Notes: a model not told the origin generated them from the letters alone. Shown: positions 8,747-17,991, numbered from the stretch's first letter. The stretch is 64,000 nucleotides of DNA from CANDYO01 sp049653745 (GCA_049653745.1 JBASGW010000031.1:1-64000); one strand, 5' to 3'. Numbers and translations: made by a program.

Positions 8747-9979
8747 ATGCTAAACCTTAAGTCAATAATACAACCAATTGTAGATTATGATAAATATTTT
8801 ATTGATGCTGTAAATTTATTAAAAACTGAAGGAAGATATAGAGTTTTTAGTGATATTCAAAGAGCCGTTAATGAACATCCTATTGTTTATGATCACAAAA
8901 GAAAAAAAGAAATAGTTATTTGGTGTATTAATGATTATTTAGGCATGAGCCAAAAATCAGAGGTAATTGAATCTGCTAATAGGGCTAACTCTCTAATGGG
9001 AGTAGGTTCAGGAGGCACCAGAAATATAGGTGGCACTCATCATTGTTTAGTAGAATTAGAAAATGAGTTGGCAGATCTTCACCAGAAAGAAGCCGGACTG
9101 GTATTTACTTCAGGATATATTTCAAACGATGCTTCAATCTCTACAATAGTAAAATTACTACCTAACTGTGTAGTTTTTTCTGATCAAGAAAATCATGCTT
9201 CTATAATTGAAGGAATCAGAAGAAGCGAAGCAAGAAAATTTGTTTATAAACACTTAAATGTTAATGACCTTGAAGACAAGCTAAAAGCAGTAGACATTAA
9301 TCAGCCCAAATTAATAATTTTTGAATCTGTATATTCTATGGATGGAAAAATTTCTCCTATAAAACAAATATGTGATTTGGCTGATAAATATAATGCATTA
9401 ACCTATATTGATGAGGTTCATGCTGTAGGTTTGTATGGAAAAAGAGGCGGAGGAATCTGCGAACAGTTAGGTTTAATGGATAGAATATCAATAATTGAAG
9501 GAACCTTAGCTAAGGGTTTTGGTGTTTTAGGTGGCTATATTACTGGATCTAAAACCATAGTAGACGCTGTTAGAAGCTATGCTTCAGGATTCATATTCAC
9601 AACTTCATTGCCACCAGCTTTAGCATCTGCAGCAACAACCAGTATTCGTTATTTAAAAAACAACAATAAAGAACGCGAAGCTTTGCATAGCAACGCCAAA
9701 AAATTAAAACTTAAACTACAAGAAGCTAACATTCCTTTTATTGAGAATGATAGTCATATGATTCCTGTAATAGTTAACGACCCTATACTTAGTAGAAAAA
9801 TTTCAGAAATTTTATTAGATGAGTTTAGTATTTTTGTTCAGCACATAAACTACCCTACTGTTCAAAAAGGAACTGAACGCTTACGCATCACACCCACTCC
9901 TTTACATACCGATGAAATGATAGAAAATTTAGTAGCGGCTCTTAAAATAGCATTTATTAGGCTAAAATTAATAGCCTAA
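8747..9979 (+). CDS. hemA: 5-aminolevulinate synthase (C4 heme pathway)
   Basis: PLP enzyme that condenses glycine and succinyl-CoA to 5-aminolevulinate, the first step of heme synthesis in alphaproteobacteria. The 410 residues match the family length. Visible features are the substrate/PLP region GVGSGGTRNIGGTHHCLVEL, the PLP-contacting YIDEVHAVGLYG and the Schiff-base lysine in EGTLAKGFGVLGGY. Related alpha-oxoamine synthases (KBL, BioF) share the fold, but the N-terminal pattern (YRVFSDIQR) favours ALAS. It is monocistronic, ending in its own hairpin. Confidence 0.94.
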   Translation: MLNLKSIIQPIVDYDKYFIDAVNLLKTEGRYRVFSDIQRAVNEHPIVYDHKRKKEIVIWCINDYLGMSQKSEVIESANRANSLMGVGSGGTRNIGGTHHCLVELENELADLHQKEAGLVFTSGYISNDASISTIVKLLPNCVVFSDQENHASIIEGIRRSEARKFVYKHLNVNDLEDKLKAVDINQPKLIIFESVYSMDGKISPIKQICDLADKYNALTYIDEVHAVGLYGKRGGGICEQLGLMDRISIIEGTLAKGFGVLGGYITGSKTIVDAVRSYASGFIFTTSLPPALASAATTSIRYLKNNNKEREALHSNAKKLKLKLQEANIPFIENDSHMIPVIVNDPILSRKISEILLDEFSIFVQHINYPTVQKGTERLRITPTPLHTDEMIENLVAALKIAFIRLKLIA

Positions 9980-9984
9980 TTTTC
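9956..9984 (+). terminator. Hairpin terminator between convergent hemA and sppA
   Basis: A perfect 9-base inverted repeat ATTAGGCTA (9956-9964) with its partner at 9972-9980, a 7-base loop and a short T run. It overlaps the hemA stop codon and may also serve sppA from the other side. Confidence 0.6.
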
Positions 9985-10908
9985 TTAATTTACTGTAAGC
10001 ATTTTTACATTGCTTTTAGTAGTGATTTTCTGAATAAGGTCACTTTTAAAAATACTATTAATATTACTAAAAAATGCCGTAAACATATTATATAAATTAT
10101 CAGACTCACCCCAATTAATATCTTCAATTTTAGTTTTTCTAGAAATATTTTTTTCTTTTTCTAACCAATTTAGCGCTTCTTTTTCACCGCCTATTTCATC
10201 AATAAGGTTCAATTCTTTTGCTTTTAATCCACTATAAACTCTACCATCGGCAAGCTTTAAAGCTTCATCCCGAGTCATTTTACGATTTTGAGCTAAAATA
10301 TCTACAAATACCAAATAATCATCTTCTATTGTTTCATAAATAGCTTCGTAAACTTCCTTACTCATTACTTCCATAGGGTTAGGAGAAGCCTTTAAAGGAG
10401 AGGATTTAACAGAAATAAACTTAATGCCTAATTTATTAGCCAGTTCAACAGCTTCAAAAGACTGAAGCAAAACGCCTATTGATCCAGTTAATGTCATGTT
10501 TCTTGCTATAATATGCTCAGTTCCTAATGCAACCATATAGCCCCCAGAAGCTGCCATAGTTTTTAAAACAGATACAATAGGTTTATTATACCCAAAATCC
10601 TTTAAAGCATAGTATAATTCTTCTCCTGCGAAGGAAGTGCTACCATGACTGTCAATATCAACAATTAGAGCCTTAACCTTAGAATCATTAGCCAATTCAT
10701 CTAATTTCTTGATTAAATCAGAATCATAAGTAATTAAGCCATCTATGCTAATTCTTGCTATATAACCTTCTCCAACTTTAGTATTAAAAAATTTTTTGTT
10801 AATCATCAATACTAGAACAAAAAGAAGTATAAAAAATAGCCATTGCCATTTTTTTATTTTATTTTTTAATTTTTCTCGTTCAAATAATATATCTGGAGTA
10901 ACGGTCAT
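9985..10908 (-). CDS. sppA: Signal peptide peptidase SppA-type serine protease (S49)
   Basis: Membrane-anchored Ser/Lys protease that degrades cleaved signal peptides. One N-terminal membrane helix (about residues 21-37) precedes the S49 domain. The nucleophile is in TMAASGGYMVALG (Ser121), the general base is probably Lys173 in SSPLKASPNP, and TGSIGV is also conserved. It is the short SppA form. I chose the ATG at 10908 because an AGGA lies about 8 bases upstream; the frame extends to a TTG at 10977 with no better ribosome site. Confidence 0.88.
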   Translation of the reverse strand: MTVTPDILFEREKLKNKIKKWQWLFFILLFVLVLMINKKFFNTKVGEGYIARISIDGLITYDSDLIKKLDELANDSKVKALIVDIDSHGSTSFAGEELYYALKDFGYNKPIVSVLKTMAASGGYMVALGTEHIIARNMTLTGSIGVLLQSFEAVELANKLGIKFISVKSSPLKASPNPMEVMSKEVYEAIYETIEDDYLVFVDILAQNRKMTRDEALKLADGRVYSGLKAKELNLIDEIGGEKEALNWLEKEKNISRKTKIEDINWGESDNLYNMFTAFFSNINSIFKSDLIQKITTKSNVKMLTVN

Positions 10909-11276
10909 TTTTGAAAATCCTATAGAAAAAGAAGTATATTTTTTGTGGATTTTAGAGATTTTTACTAATAAAAGCAATATGTTATGTTTACAAGCTATAT
11001 CATCAAATTATTAATTATAGCTACTTTTTTATTTAATTACGAGTGACTAAAAATTACAAATCTTTTTCTAATTAAATCAGAACGCCTTATTTTCCTTGAT
11101 ATACTAGAAAGTCAACTCTATTATTTTCAACAAAGGAAGCAAAAGTAATTCTCATTTAAGTCATATTATGCTATGATGGGGAACAATAATAATTGTAATT
11201 TTCTTAAGTTAGTTAGGCATTCAATCTTAAGTTGAGTGCTTGTAAATATTTAAAGAATTTAATTACGGGGGCAATC
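10909..11276 (+). other. Divergent intergenic region (sppA / coiled-coil hypothetical)
   Basis: These 368 bases lie between two divergent starts. They contain a near-palindrome at 11217-11239 (GCATTCAA, then TTGAGTGC with one mismatch, around CTTAAG) and a repeated CTTAAGTT (11203-11210 and 11226-11233). A TATGAT at 11171-11176 could be a -10 for the rightward gene. I see no RNA gene or further open frame that looks coding. Confidence 0.4.
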
Positions 11277-11873
11277 ATGTCTGTTAAAGTAAATACAATC
11301 CACAGCGTTTCTCAAAGCAATTTTTCTGATCAAACAGAAGAAGAAATTGGAAAATTAGAAAAATCAATTAACGATTCACTTAAAAAAATTGAATTACTTC
11401 AAGAAGATTTAAAAGATCTTCAGTGTGATTTAAATAAATTTTTTGATCATTATTATGCTTCAGGCGCAATATCATCTTCTATAGAAGTCTCTTCCCCTCA
11501 AGCAGACAATGACAATTCTTCAAATCTTAATGAAACAAAAAAAAATCTATATAGTAAAATTGCCAAGGTCTGCTCTCAGGATAATTTAAATTTCCATGAC
11601 CAACATACCCATGATGGCTTACTTAAAATTGAAGACTACTTAAATAAAGGCAAGGAACTATCTCAGGCTCCGCAAGACCTATTAGAAAATTTAGTTTTTG
11701 AATATTGTAATTTAAGCAGTCAAATGAATGATCTAAAAGACAAAGAACAAGAGCTATTAGAAAGCTTAGCTTATCAAATCAAACAACAAATTATCTGGGC
11801 TAATGTTAAAACTTCTGAAACCATTTCAAAAATTAAAGAAGATTTAACTAGCCATGTAAATCGCCCTAATTAG
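11277..11873 (+). CDS. Hypothetical coiled-coil protein
   Basis: I do not recognise this 198-residue protein. It is highly charged, without a signal peptide or membrane segment. It has a clear heptad-like stretch near the N-terminus (EEEIGKLEKSINDSLKKIEL onward, about residues 18-55) and another helical stretch near 130-160, so a coiled-coil or helical bundle is likely. The ATG at 11277 follows a GGGGG ribosome site; an in-frame TTG at 11232 would add 15 residues but lacks one. lpxB starts 23 bases downstream, so the two may be cotranscribed. Confidence 0.7.
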   Translation: MSVKVNTIHSVSQSNFSDQTEEEIGKLEKSINDSLKKIELLQEDLKDLQCDLNKFFDHYYASGAISSSIEVSSPQADNDNSSNLNETKKNLYSKIAKVCSQDNLNFHDQHTHDGLLKIEDYLNKGKELSQAPQDLLENLVFEYCNLSSQMNDLKDKEQELLESLAYQIKQQIIWANVKTSETISKIKEDLTSHVNRPN

Positions 11874-11896
11874 CTTCGCTGTTTAGCTGTATTAAA

Positions 11897-13033
11897 ATGA
11901 AAAAAATTTATTTGATTGCAGGAGAAGCTTCAGGAGATAATATAGGGTCAAAGCTAATTAAAGCAATAAAGCTTTTAGCACCTGACACTCTATTTTATGG
12001 AGTTGGCGGAAAGAAGATGAGAGAACAAGGCATGAACCTCTTATTTCCTTCCGAAGAATTAGCCGTAATGGGGTTTTTAGAAATTATTCCCTATCTTCCT
12101 AAGTTTATTCTAAGATTAAAACAAACTATTAGCGATATTCTTTCAATCCAACCCGATGTTGTTATTACCATAGATTCACCAGGATTTTCTTTTAGAGTGG
12201 CCAAAGCTATAAAAAATCGGTTTAAAGGAAAATTAATTCATTATGTTGCTCCAACAGTATGGGCTTATAAGCCAGAACGAGCAAAAGAGATTGCAAAATT
12301 ATATAACCATTTATTAGTAATTTTACCTTTTGAACCGCAATACTTTTTAAAAGAAGGTTTAAATACTACATTTGTTGGCTATCCAGCTATTGAAGACTTA
12401 CATATTGATGCTAAAGCAGTTTTTAGGGAAAAATATCACTTAAAAGCAGATGACTTAGTAGTTTGCTTAGCTCCAGGAAGCCGCAAACAAGAGATAAATT
12501 CTTTACTTCCAATTTTTCTTGATTCTATTGTTCAACTACAAAAGAATATAAAAAGGAAAGTTATAGTAGCTATACCAACTCAAGAACATTTAAAATTAAG
12601 TATTCAAAAATATATTCCCGATTCTTTAAATGTAATTTTAGTTGAAGATGAAGATAAATTACATTTATTTAGCAGTGCTGACCTAGCTTTATCTAAAAGC
12701 GGCACTATTACCACTGAACTAGCATTTTATCAGCTACCTATGGTGGTGGCACATAAAATAAATTATTTATCTTATTGGCTTTTAAAGCGCCTAATAAAAA
12801 TTCAATATGTTACTATTATTAATTTATTAGCTAAAAGAGAATTAATACCTGAGCTGCTACAAAAGGATTGTAATCCTCAAGCAATATCTCAAGCTTTAGA
12901 AAAAATTATTAAAAAACAAAATATTATGCAGTGGAAAAAAGATTTGAAGGAACAGCTTAATAAACTTCAAGTTAATAATATAAGCCCCAGTGAAGTAGCG
13001 GCAAAAAAAATATTAGAAATAATTGCACTATAG
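11897..13033 (+). CDS. lpxB: Lipid-A-disaccharide synthase
   Basis: Glycosyltransferase (GT19) that joins UDP-2,3-diacylglucosamine and lipid X during lipid A synthesis at the inner membrane. The 378 residues have the expected length, the N-terminal LIAGEASGDNIGSKLI motif, the FYGVGGKKM and LAVMGFLEI signatures, and GSRKQEI and SKSGTITTEL in the nucleotide-sugar domain. lpxA, lpxD and fabZ are not adjacent, unlike in many proteobacteria. The gene implies that the organism makes lipid A. Confidence 0.96.
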   Translation: MKKIYLIAGEASGDNIGSKLIKAIKLLAPDTLFYGVGGKKMREQGMNLLFPSEELAVMGFLEIIPYLPKFILRLKQTISDILSIQPDVVITIDSPGFSFRVAKAIKNRFKGKLIHYVAPTVWAYKPERAKEIAKLYNHLLVILPFEPQYFLKEGLNTTFVGYPAIEDLHIDAKAVFREKYHLKADDLVVCLAPGSRKQEINSLLPIFLDSIVQLQKNIKRKVIVAIPTQEHLKLSIQKYIPDSLNVILVEDEDKLHLFSSADLALSKSGTITTELAFYQLPMVVAHKINYLSYWLLKRLIKIQYVTIINLLAKRELIPELLQKDCNPQAISQALEKIIKKQNIMQWKKDLKEQLNKLQVNNISPSEVAAKKILEIIAL

Positions 13034-13041
13034 TTAGAACA

Positions 13042-13069
13042 AATCTAATTAATCTATATTAATTAGATT
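13042..13069 (+). terminator. AT-rich hairpin after lpxB
   Basis: A perfect 12-base inverted repeat (AATCTAATTAAT at 13042-13053, partner at 13058-13069) with a 4-base loop, 8 bases after the lpxB stop. It lacks a good T tract, so it may be a weak terminator or an mRNA 3'-end stabiliser. Confidence 0.45.
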
Positions 13070-13160
13070 CTCCTTAGGTGCTTTCATTAATGCTAAGATT
13101 TGATATATTAAGCAATATTTAAATATTTATTGCTTCAAAACAAGAACCCACTCAAAAAAC

Positions 13161-13189
13161 TTGACTCTCTTTTCAATCCTTACTAAAGT
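13161..13189 (+). promoter_or_regulatory. Promoter for the OTU-protease gene
   Basis: TTGACT (13161-13166), a 17-base spacer and TAAAGT (13184-13189) give a good sigma70-like match about 45 bases before the start codon. This supports separate transcription of the effector-like gene from lpxB. Confidence 0.5.
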
Positions 13190-13232
13190 AAATAAAAATT
13201 AATAATTGTTAGCTTTATTAAATGGATTATAA

Positions 13233-15098
13233 ATGACTAAAAGACCCCTTGATAACAATGAAGAACCTAAGGAAAATAAAAAACAACGCATAGAACAATC
13301 CTCTTCTGATTCTGAAAATGACTCTCAAGAAGAGCTTTTACAAATAATTTCACAGTTAAGGGCAGAAAACTCTGCATTAAAGACAGAAAAGTTAGAGTTA
13401 TCAGAATTCACTGCCTACCCTGGAATTTCCATTACCCAAGCAATAATAAACAACGATATTAAAAAGTTAAAATATTATTTAGAATTACGTAGCTTTGATA
13501 GATTAGAATTCTATGACTGGGATAATCAAGGAGAAGAAGCAGGTAAAAATCTTAGAGACTCGGGATATTTTTGTATAAAAAAAGAAAATATAGATGAATT
13601 ATCTAGCCTTAAGTGCTTTAAAGAGCTTAAAAAACTTATTAACAATGGTTTTTTTGAAATTATTAATAATATGGATTATGAAATACATCTTTTAAATGTA
13701 GCTGCTCAGTTAGGACATGTAGAAATATTGAAGCTTTTATTAGATTCTAATTTTTCTTATGCTGGAGAAGATTCTCTTGATAATATTTTTATCTCTGCTT
13801 GTAACGCTGAAAAAAATGCATTTAAAGTATTTAACCTATTAATTAATAAAATCGGACTAACGTTAGTAGGCGGAAATTTTTATGACCATACAATCGTAAT
13901 TGAACATGCTGCGTCAATAAATAATCCAAGTATTCAAGATGAAGATTATAGAATTGTAGATTATTTATTAAAACTTTATTTAAACCACCAAGAAACACAC
14001 TTATTAAGCTCATTAGAGGAAAACGAAGATTATAATTGTGATGCTATTATAAAAACTAGGTTAGCCATCGTAATAAAAGATTATATAAGAAAAGGAACAG
14101 AGGCTTCGCTCTTATCTGAGAGCGAAAGTGATAGTGACAATAATTATAATGAAATAATTAAAGATGCAATTGCTAAAGCAAAAGTTATAATAGAAAAAGA
14201 AATAGAAATAGCATTTAAAAAGCCTACTATAATACCTAAAATACTTGATAGATATGGAGATAATAAAGCACTAATATTTGAATTCCTTGGTATTACAGGA
14301 TCTATATCTTTAATTAAGTTAGAAAATAGTGCTAGACAACCAATTATTAGAAATATATTGGCAAAAGAAGGTTTAACTTACTTTGATGTTGATAGCGATG
14401 GAAACTGTTTCTATCATGCTGTTTCAAGACAGTTATCTTTTTTAGATACTAGAGCTTCACATATTGAAGTTTCACATGAAGCATTAAGAGATAGAGCTGT
14501 AAATGAAATTCGTACGCATCAGAACGAATATATGAATGTATTTGGATCCCAAGATGCAATGGACACTTATATAAATACTCATTCTAGAGAAGGAACTTGG
14601 GCTGAAGGTCCTATTATTGATGCTTTATCTAATATGTTACAACGTGAATATAATGTAGCGCTTGAAATTAGACATTACAACCCAAACACTAGAACTCTAA
14701 TAACCATGCCCACACCTGATGGTAATGGTCAAGTGATTAGGGTTTTACATAATCTTGTTCACTATCAATCGATAGAAAGATTAAATGAAGGCAAAAATGA
14801 AGATAGCTCTAATCAAAGTCAAATAAGGGAAGATGATGAAGAGGATCAAGGCAGTTCTAGCCAAAGCGAACTGAGCGAAGATGAAGAAATTTCTGGCCAT
14901 CATATAGATCAAGTATATAATACTGAAGAAAACCCTAACTATACTAACGAGCAAGAAACTTCATTTAATAATACCGCTAGTAATTATACCAATCTCCCTA
15001 TTTCTAGTGAGCCGTTAAATGATGATAATGTGGATTGGGCTTTAGCTGCTTTAATTACGGGATCTGTTTCAGATGATTCTATTAACCCTAGCTTTTAA
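13233..15098 (+). CDS. OTU-family cysteine protease, candidate nucleus-directed host effector
   Basis: Predicted deubiquitinase-like protein. The C-terminal OTU domain (about residues 380-515) carries DSDGNCFYHAV with the catalytic Cys392, a central GTWAEGPIIDAL motif and the catalytic-type HNLVHYQSI (His510). The N-terminus has a classical bipartite nuclear-localisation pattern: KR at 3-4, an 11-residue spacer, KKQR at 16-19. A short coiled coil (about 30-55) and an ankyrin-like repeat (about 153-175) follow, and the tail after 520 is acidic and Ser-rich. No signal peptide is present. OTU proteases act on ubiquitin chains, which bacteria lack, so a role in a eukaryotic host is inferred; the secretion route is unknown. 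Confidence 0.85.
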   Translation: MTKRPLDNNEEPKENKKQRIEQSSSDSENDSQEELLQIISQLRAENSALKTEKLELSEFTAYPGISITQAIINNDIKKLKYYLELRSFDRLEFYDWDNQGEEAGKNLRDSGYFCIKKENIDELSSLKCFKELKKLINNGFFEIINNMDYEIHLLNVAAQLGHVEILKLLLDSNFSYAGEDSLDNIFISACNAEKNAFKVFNLLINKIGLTLVGGNFYDHTIVIEHAASINNPSIQDEDYRIVDYLLKLYLNHQETHLLSSLEENEDYNCDAIIKTRLAIVIKDYIRKGTEASLLSESESDSDNNYNEIIKDAIAKAKVIIEKEIEIAFKKPTIIPKILDRYGDNKALIFEFLGITGSISLIKLENSARQPIIRNILAKEGLTYFDVDSDGNCFYHAVSRQLSFLDTRASHIEVSHEALRDRAVNEIRTHQNEYMNVFGSQDAMDTYINTHSREGTWAEGPIIDALSNMLQREYNVALEIRHYNPNTRTLITMPTPDGNGQVIRVLHNLVHYQSIERLNEGKNEDSSNQSQIREDDEEDQGSSSQSELSEDEEISGHHIDQVYNTEENPNYTNEQETSFNNTASNYTNLPISSEPLNDDNVDWALAALITGSVSDDSINPSF

Positions 15099-15244
15099 GT
15101 ATATTACAATTTAATCTTAAGTGTGATAACTAATGCAAAAAAGTTTTATATTAAACGATTGTTGAATCTTAGAATCTAGAGCAAAAAAAGGAGCCATATG
15201 TAATAAATGGGTTTTATATAACTTAACTTAATTTAAAGTATATT

Positions 15245-15505
15245 TTAATAACTAGATATCCAGCTGTTAAAATTTTCTGCAAATTCTGCCATGTAACCTT
15301 TTTCAATTAAATCTACAATAACTTTAGTTAATAATGCTGAAATTATAGTAGTAATTATAACTTTGATTTTTAAATGAGGATTAGTGGGAGCGCTGTCTGC
15401 ATGCCCAAGCTCTGGTTTTTCTGTGATTTGCGCTCTAAATGGAAGAGCCATAAAAAATATTATCCACCAAATACAGACGAATACAACCATATAAGAATAA
15501 AACAA
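15245..15505 (-). CDS. DUF1467-type small membrane protein
   Basis: An 86-residue protein with two membrane segments: CIWWIIFFMALPF near the N-terminus and VIITTIISALLTKVIVDLI after a hydrophilic loop rich in Pro/Ala. The WW...LPF start and the GHADSAPTNPHLKIK linker fit DUF1467, a small alphaproteobacterial family of unknown function. The start is a TTG with AAGGTAG upstream; it gives the family-like distance to the WW pair. An ATG at 15490 is the alternative. Confidence 0.7.
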   Translation of the reverse strand: MFYSYMVVFVCIWWIIFFMALPFRAQITEKPELGHADSAPTNPHLKIKVIITTIISALLTKVIVDLIEKGYMAEFAENFNSWISSY

Positions 15506-15609
15506 CCTAAACTACCTTTTTTAATAAAATATTTTACTTAATTTATAAAAAACTATAAGCTAAACCTTATTAATACTCAAATCTTTATATTAACTTAGGA
15601 TAATTATTA

Positions 15610-15915
15610 GTGTTATTTACTGATCAATTACCAATAAAAATTTACAGTGATAAAATTTTATTATATGTTAAGATCACTCCCAAAGCTTCTAGTACTAGGT
15701 TTGGAGCAATATTTAATAATTACCTCAAAATTTATATCACTGAAGTAGCTGAAGATGGGAAAGCTAATAAATTTGTAGTAAATTTACTAGCAGAAAAGCT
15801 AAAAATAAGTAAAAATAATATAACTATCATTCAAGGCGCAACTAGCACAAATAAAACTATTTGTATAACAGGTGATATTAATAATATTATAAAAATAATA
15901 AAAACTATTATTTAA
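15610..15915 (+). CDS. DUF167 / YggU family protein
   Basis: A 101-residue conserved protein of unknown function. The family pattern is visible: a beta strand, then VKITPKASSTRFG, then LKIYITEVAEDGKANKFVV and a C-terminal IIQGATSTNKTICI. The start is GTG with AGGA about 10 bases upstream. It lies 12 bases before the D,D-carboxypeptidase gene and is probably cotranscribed with it. Confidence 0.82.
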   Translation: MLFTDQLPIKIYSDKILLYVKITPKASSTRFGAIFNNYLKIYITEVAEDGKANKFVVNLLAEKLKISKNNITIIQGATSTNKTICITGDINNIIKIIKTII

Positions 15916-15927
15916 AGAGCTAAAACC

Positions 15928-16932
15928 TTGTTTAAAAGAGCCGTTATTCAAATAATTATATTAATCTGTGTTTTATGCGCAAACTCTAGCTTTGCTGCAC
16001 AGAAAGAATCCTCTAGAAAAGCAAGCCTGATTATTGATTTAAATAACGGTAAAGTTCTCCATGCAAATAATCCTCATGCCTTAAGATATCCTGCATCTTT
16101 AGTTAAAATGATGACCCTTTATCTTACTTTTAAAAAAATCAATGAGGGAGAGTTATCTTTAGATACAAAACTTCTTGTTTCATCTAAAGCAGCCTCAATG
16201 CCAAGATTAAATATGAGTTTAAAAGCAGGAAGCCATGTTTCAGTGCGTAAAGCAATTTTAGGAGTGATTGTCCATTCAAGTAATGATGCTGCCGTAGTTT
16301 TAGCAGAGGCAATTGGTGGTAGCGAAACTAACTTTGCAAAAATGATGACTGAACAAGCAAGAATTTTAAAAATGTATAACTCCACTTTCCGCAATGCTTC
16401 AGGATTGCCAGATAAGAATCAAAAATCTACGGCTCATGATTTAGCTTTGTTATCCATAGCTTTAAAAAGAGATTTTCCTTCTTTTTTTCCTTGGTTCTCT
16501 GTAACTAGCTTTGCTTATAATGGCAAAACTTATAATAGCCATAATCGAGTTTTATTAAATTATAAATGGGCTACCGGCCTTAAAACAGGATTTACCAATG
16601 CTTCTGGTTTTAACTTAACAACCACAGCTCATAAAGATGGAAGGCATCTGGTGGGAGTAGTTTTGGGTGAAAATACTAGTGCAGCTAGAGACAAACTAAT
16701 GATGTCCTTGTTAGATAACCACTTTAATAAAGCTGCTCATGGAATAAAAGAGGCTCCTTTAGCCAATAAAGCAACTCCTAAATTAAGAAAAAAAATTATT
16801 AATACTGAAATAATAAAAGTTAAAGCACAGCCAAACAAAAAAATTAATAAAAATTCTACCAAAATAAAGAAAATAACTGCTAAACCTAAAAAATCTCTTA
16901 AACTAGATAAAACAAAAGTTCGTAAATCATAA
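15928..16932 (+). CDS. D-alanyl-D-alanine carboxypeptidase (S11, DacA-like) with a basic tail
   Basis: Periplasmic penicillin-binding protein that trims the terminal D-Ala from peptidoglycan stem peptides. It has a signal peptide (residues 1-23, ending SSFAA) and all three active-site motifs: SLVK (Ser57, Lys60), SSN (117-119) and KTG in GLKTGFTNASG. After about residue 270 the usual C-terminal beta domain is replaced by a Lys-rich low-complexity tail that could contact peptidoglycan or membrane. The start is a TTG. The next gene begins directly after the stop codon. Confidence 0.9.
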   Translation: MFKRAVIQIIILICVLCANSSFAAQKESSRKASLIIDLNNGKVLHANNPHALRYPASLVKMMTLYLTFKKINEGELSLDTKLLVSSKAASMPRLNMSLKAGSHVSVRKAILGVIVHSSNDAAVVLAEAIGGSETNFAKMMTEQARILKMYNSTFRNASGLPDKNQKSTAHDLALLSIALKRDFPSFFPWFSVTSFAYNGKTYNSHNRVLLNYKWATGLKTGFTNASGFNLTTTAHKDGRHLVGVVLGENTSAARDKLMMSLLDNHFNKAAHGIKEAPLANKATPKLRKKIINTEIIKVKAQPNKKINKNSTKIKKITAKPKKSLKLDKTKVRKS

Positions 16933-17925
16933 ATGATTAATAAAGATTCCATCCTCAAAGCTCATCACAGAATAAAAAATTTTATTCATCAAACACCGCT
17001 TGTAACTAGCGAACGCTTAAATAAATTAATAGGACATGACATTGTTTTTAAAGCCGAAAGCATGCAAATAACTGGAGCTTTTAAGGTTAGAGGAGTATTA
17101 AACTCTCTATTAAGCTTAGAAGAACAAGGAAATCTTCCTAAAAAAATAGTTGCTTACAGCTCAGGAAATCATGCTAAAGCTCTGGCTTGGGCCGGCTCAG
17201 AATTTGCTAAAATTTCTACTGAAATATATATGCATAAGTCAGCTTCAGCTTCAAAACAAAAATCAATACGAGAATTAGGAGCTAACCTTATTATCACTGA
17301 AACAAGAATTGAAGCAGAACAAAAGGCTAGAACTCTGGGGCTTGATCCAGAAAATTACTTTATGCATCCTTCTGATAATGACTTAGTTATTGCTGGAGCT
17401 GCGACTTTAACTTATGAAGCTCTTAATGAACTTAAAACCACACCAGATGCAATATTTGCTGCCTGCGGCGGTGGAGCTTTATTATCGGGAGTATACTTAG
17501 GTACTAGTATTTCTGGAAAAAATTGTAAAATTTATGGAGCAGAGCCAGCAATTGCTAATGATGCCTCCACTTCATATAAATTAGGAAGGATTGTAGGCTT
17601 TCAAGAATCTCCTCAAACAATGGCAGATGGCTTAAGAACTTTAAAAGTTTCTGAAAGAACTTTTGCCTATTTAAAGCATCTTGATGGCTTTGTTGAAGCA
17701 TCCGAAGAAGAGATTTTATATTGGTCTGTATGGTTGAATGAATTATTACCTGTAGCATGTGAACCAACTGCAGCATTAACTATGGCAGCAGCTTTTAATT
17801 GGCTAAAAAAACAAACAACTAGACAAAAAATACTAATCATCTTGTCAGGAGGAAATATTGATCCCGAAGTTTTAAGTGTTTTAAAATCTAATCCACTTCT
17901 TGATTATCCTCCTAATTTATCTTAA
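16933..17925 (+). CDS. Threonine/serine dehydratase-like PLP enzyme (fold type II)
   Basis: Probably deaminates threonine or serine to an oxo-acid; serine racemase is a close family alternative. The PLP-lysine motif is in ESMQITGAFKVRGVLN, followed by the substrate loop YSSGNHAKALAWAG and the glycine-rich cofactor site ACGGGALLSGVYLG. At 330 residues it has only the catalytic domain, without the ACT-like regulatory domain of biosynthetic IlvA. The ATG directly abuts the upstream TAA, which suggests coupled translation. Confidence 0.85.
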   Translation: MINKDSILKAHHRIKNFIHQTPLVTSERLNKLIGHDIVFKAESMQITGAFKVRGVLNSLLSLEEQGNLPKKIVAYSSGNHAKALAWAGSEFAKISTEIYMHKSASASKQKSIRELGANLIITETRIEAEQKARTLGLDPENYFMHPSDNDLVIAGAATLTYEALNELKTTPDAIFAACGGGALLSGVYLGTSISGKNCKIYGAEPAIANDASTSYKLGRIVGFQESPQTMADGLRTLKVSERTFAYLKHLDGFVEASEEEILYWSVWLNELLPVACEPTAALTMAAAFNWLKKQTTRQKILIILSGGNIDPEVLSVLKSNPLLDYPPNLS

Positions 17926-17991
17926 AGCTAGACACAGCTTTAAATTTCTTGTAAAAAGTTTAAATTACTGTTTAATTTTGAAAATATACCC

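Noticed and set aside
10796..11014. Plus-strand frame of 72 codons at the start of sppA
   Set aside because: It overlaps the sppA membrane anchor on the other strand, has no ribosome site and shows no recognisable motif.
15181..15240. Strong ribosome site (AAGGAG, 15188-15193) followed by ATG-TAA
   Set aside because: The start codon is followed at once by a stop, and no other frame continues from this site. It is more likely chance or the remains of a lost gene than a functional mini-ORF.
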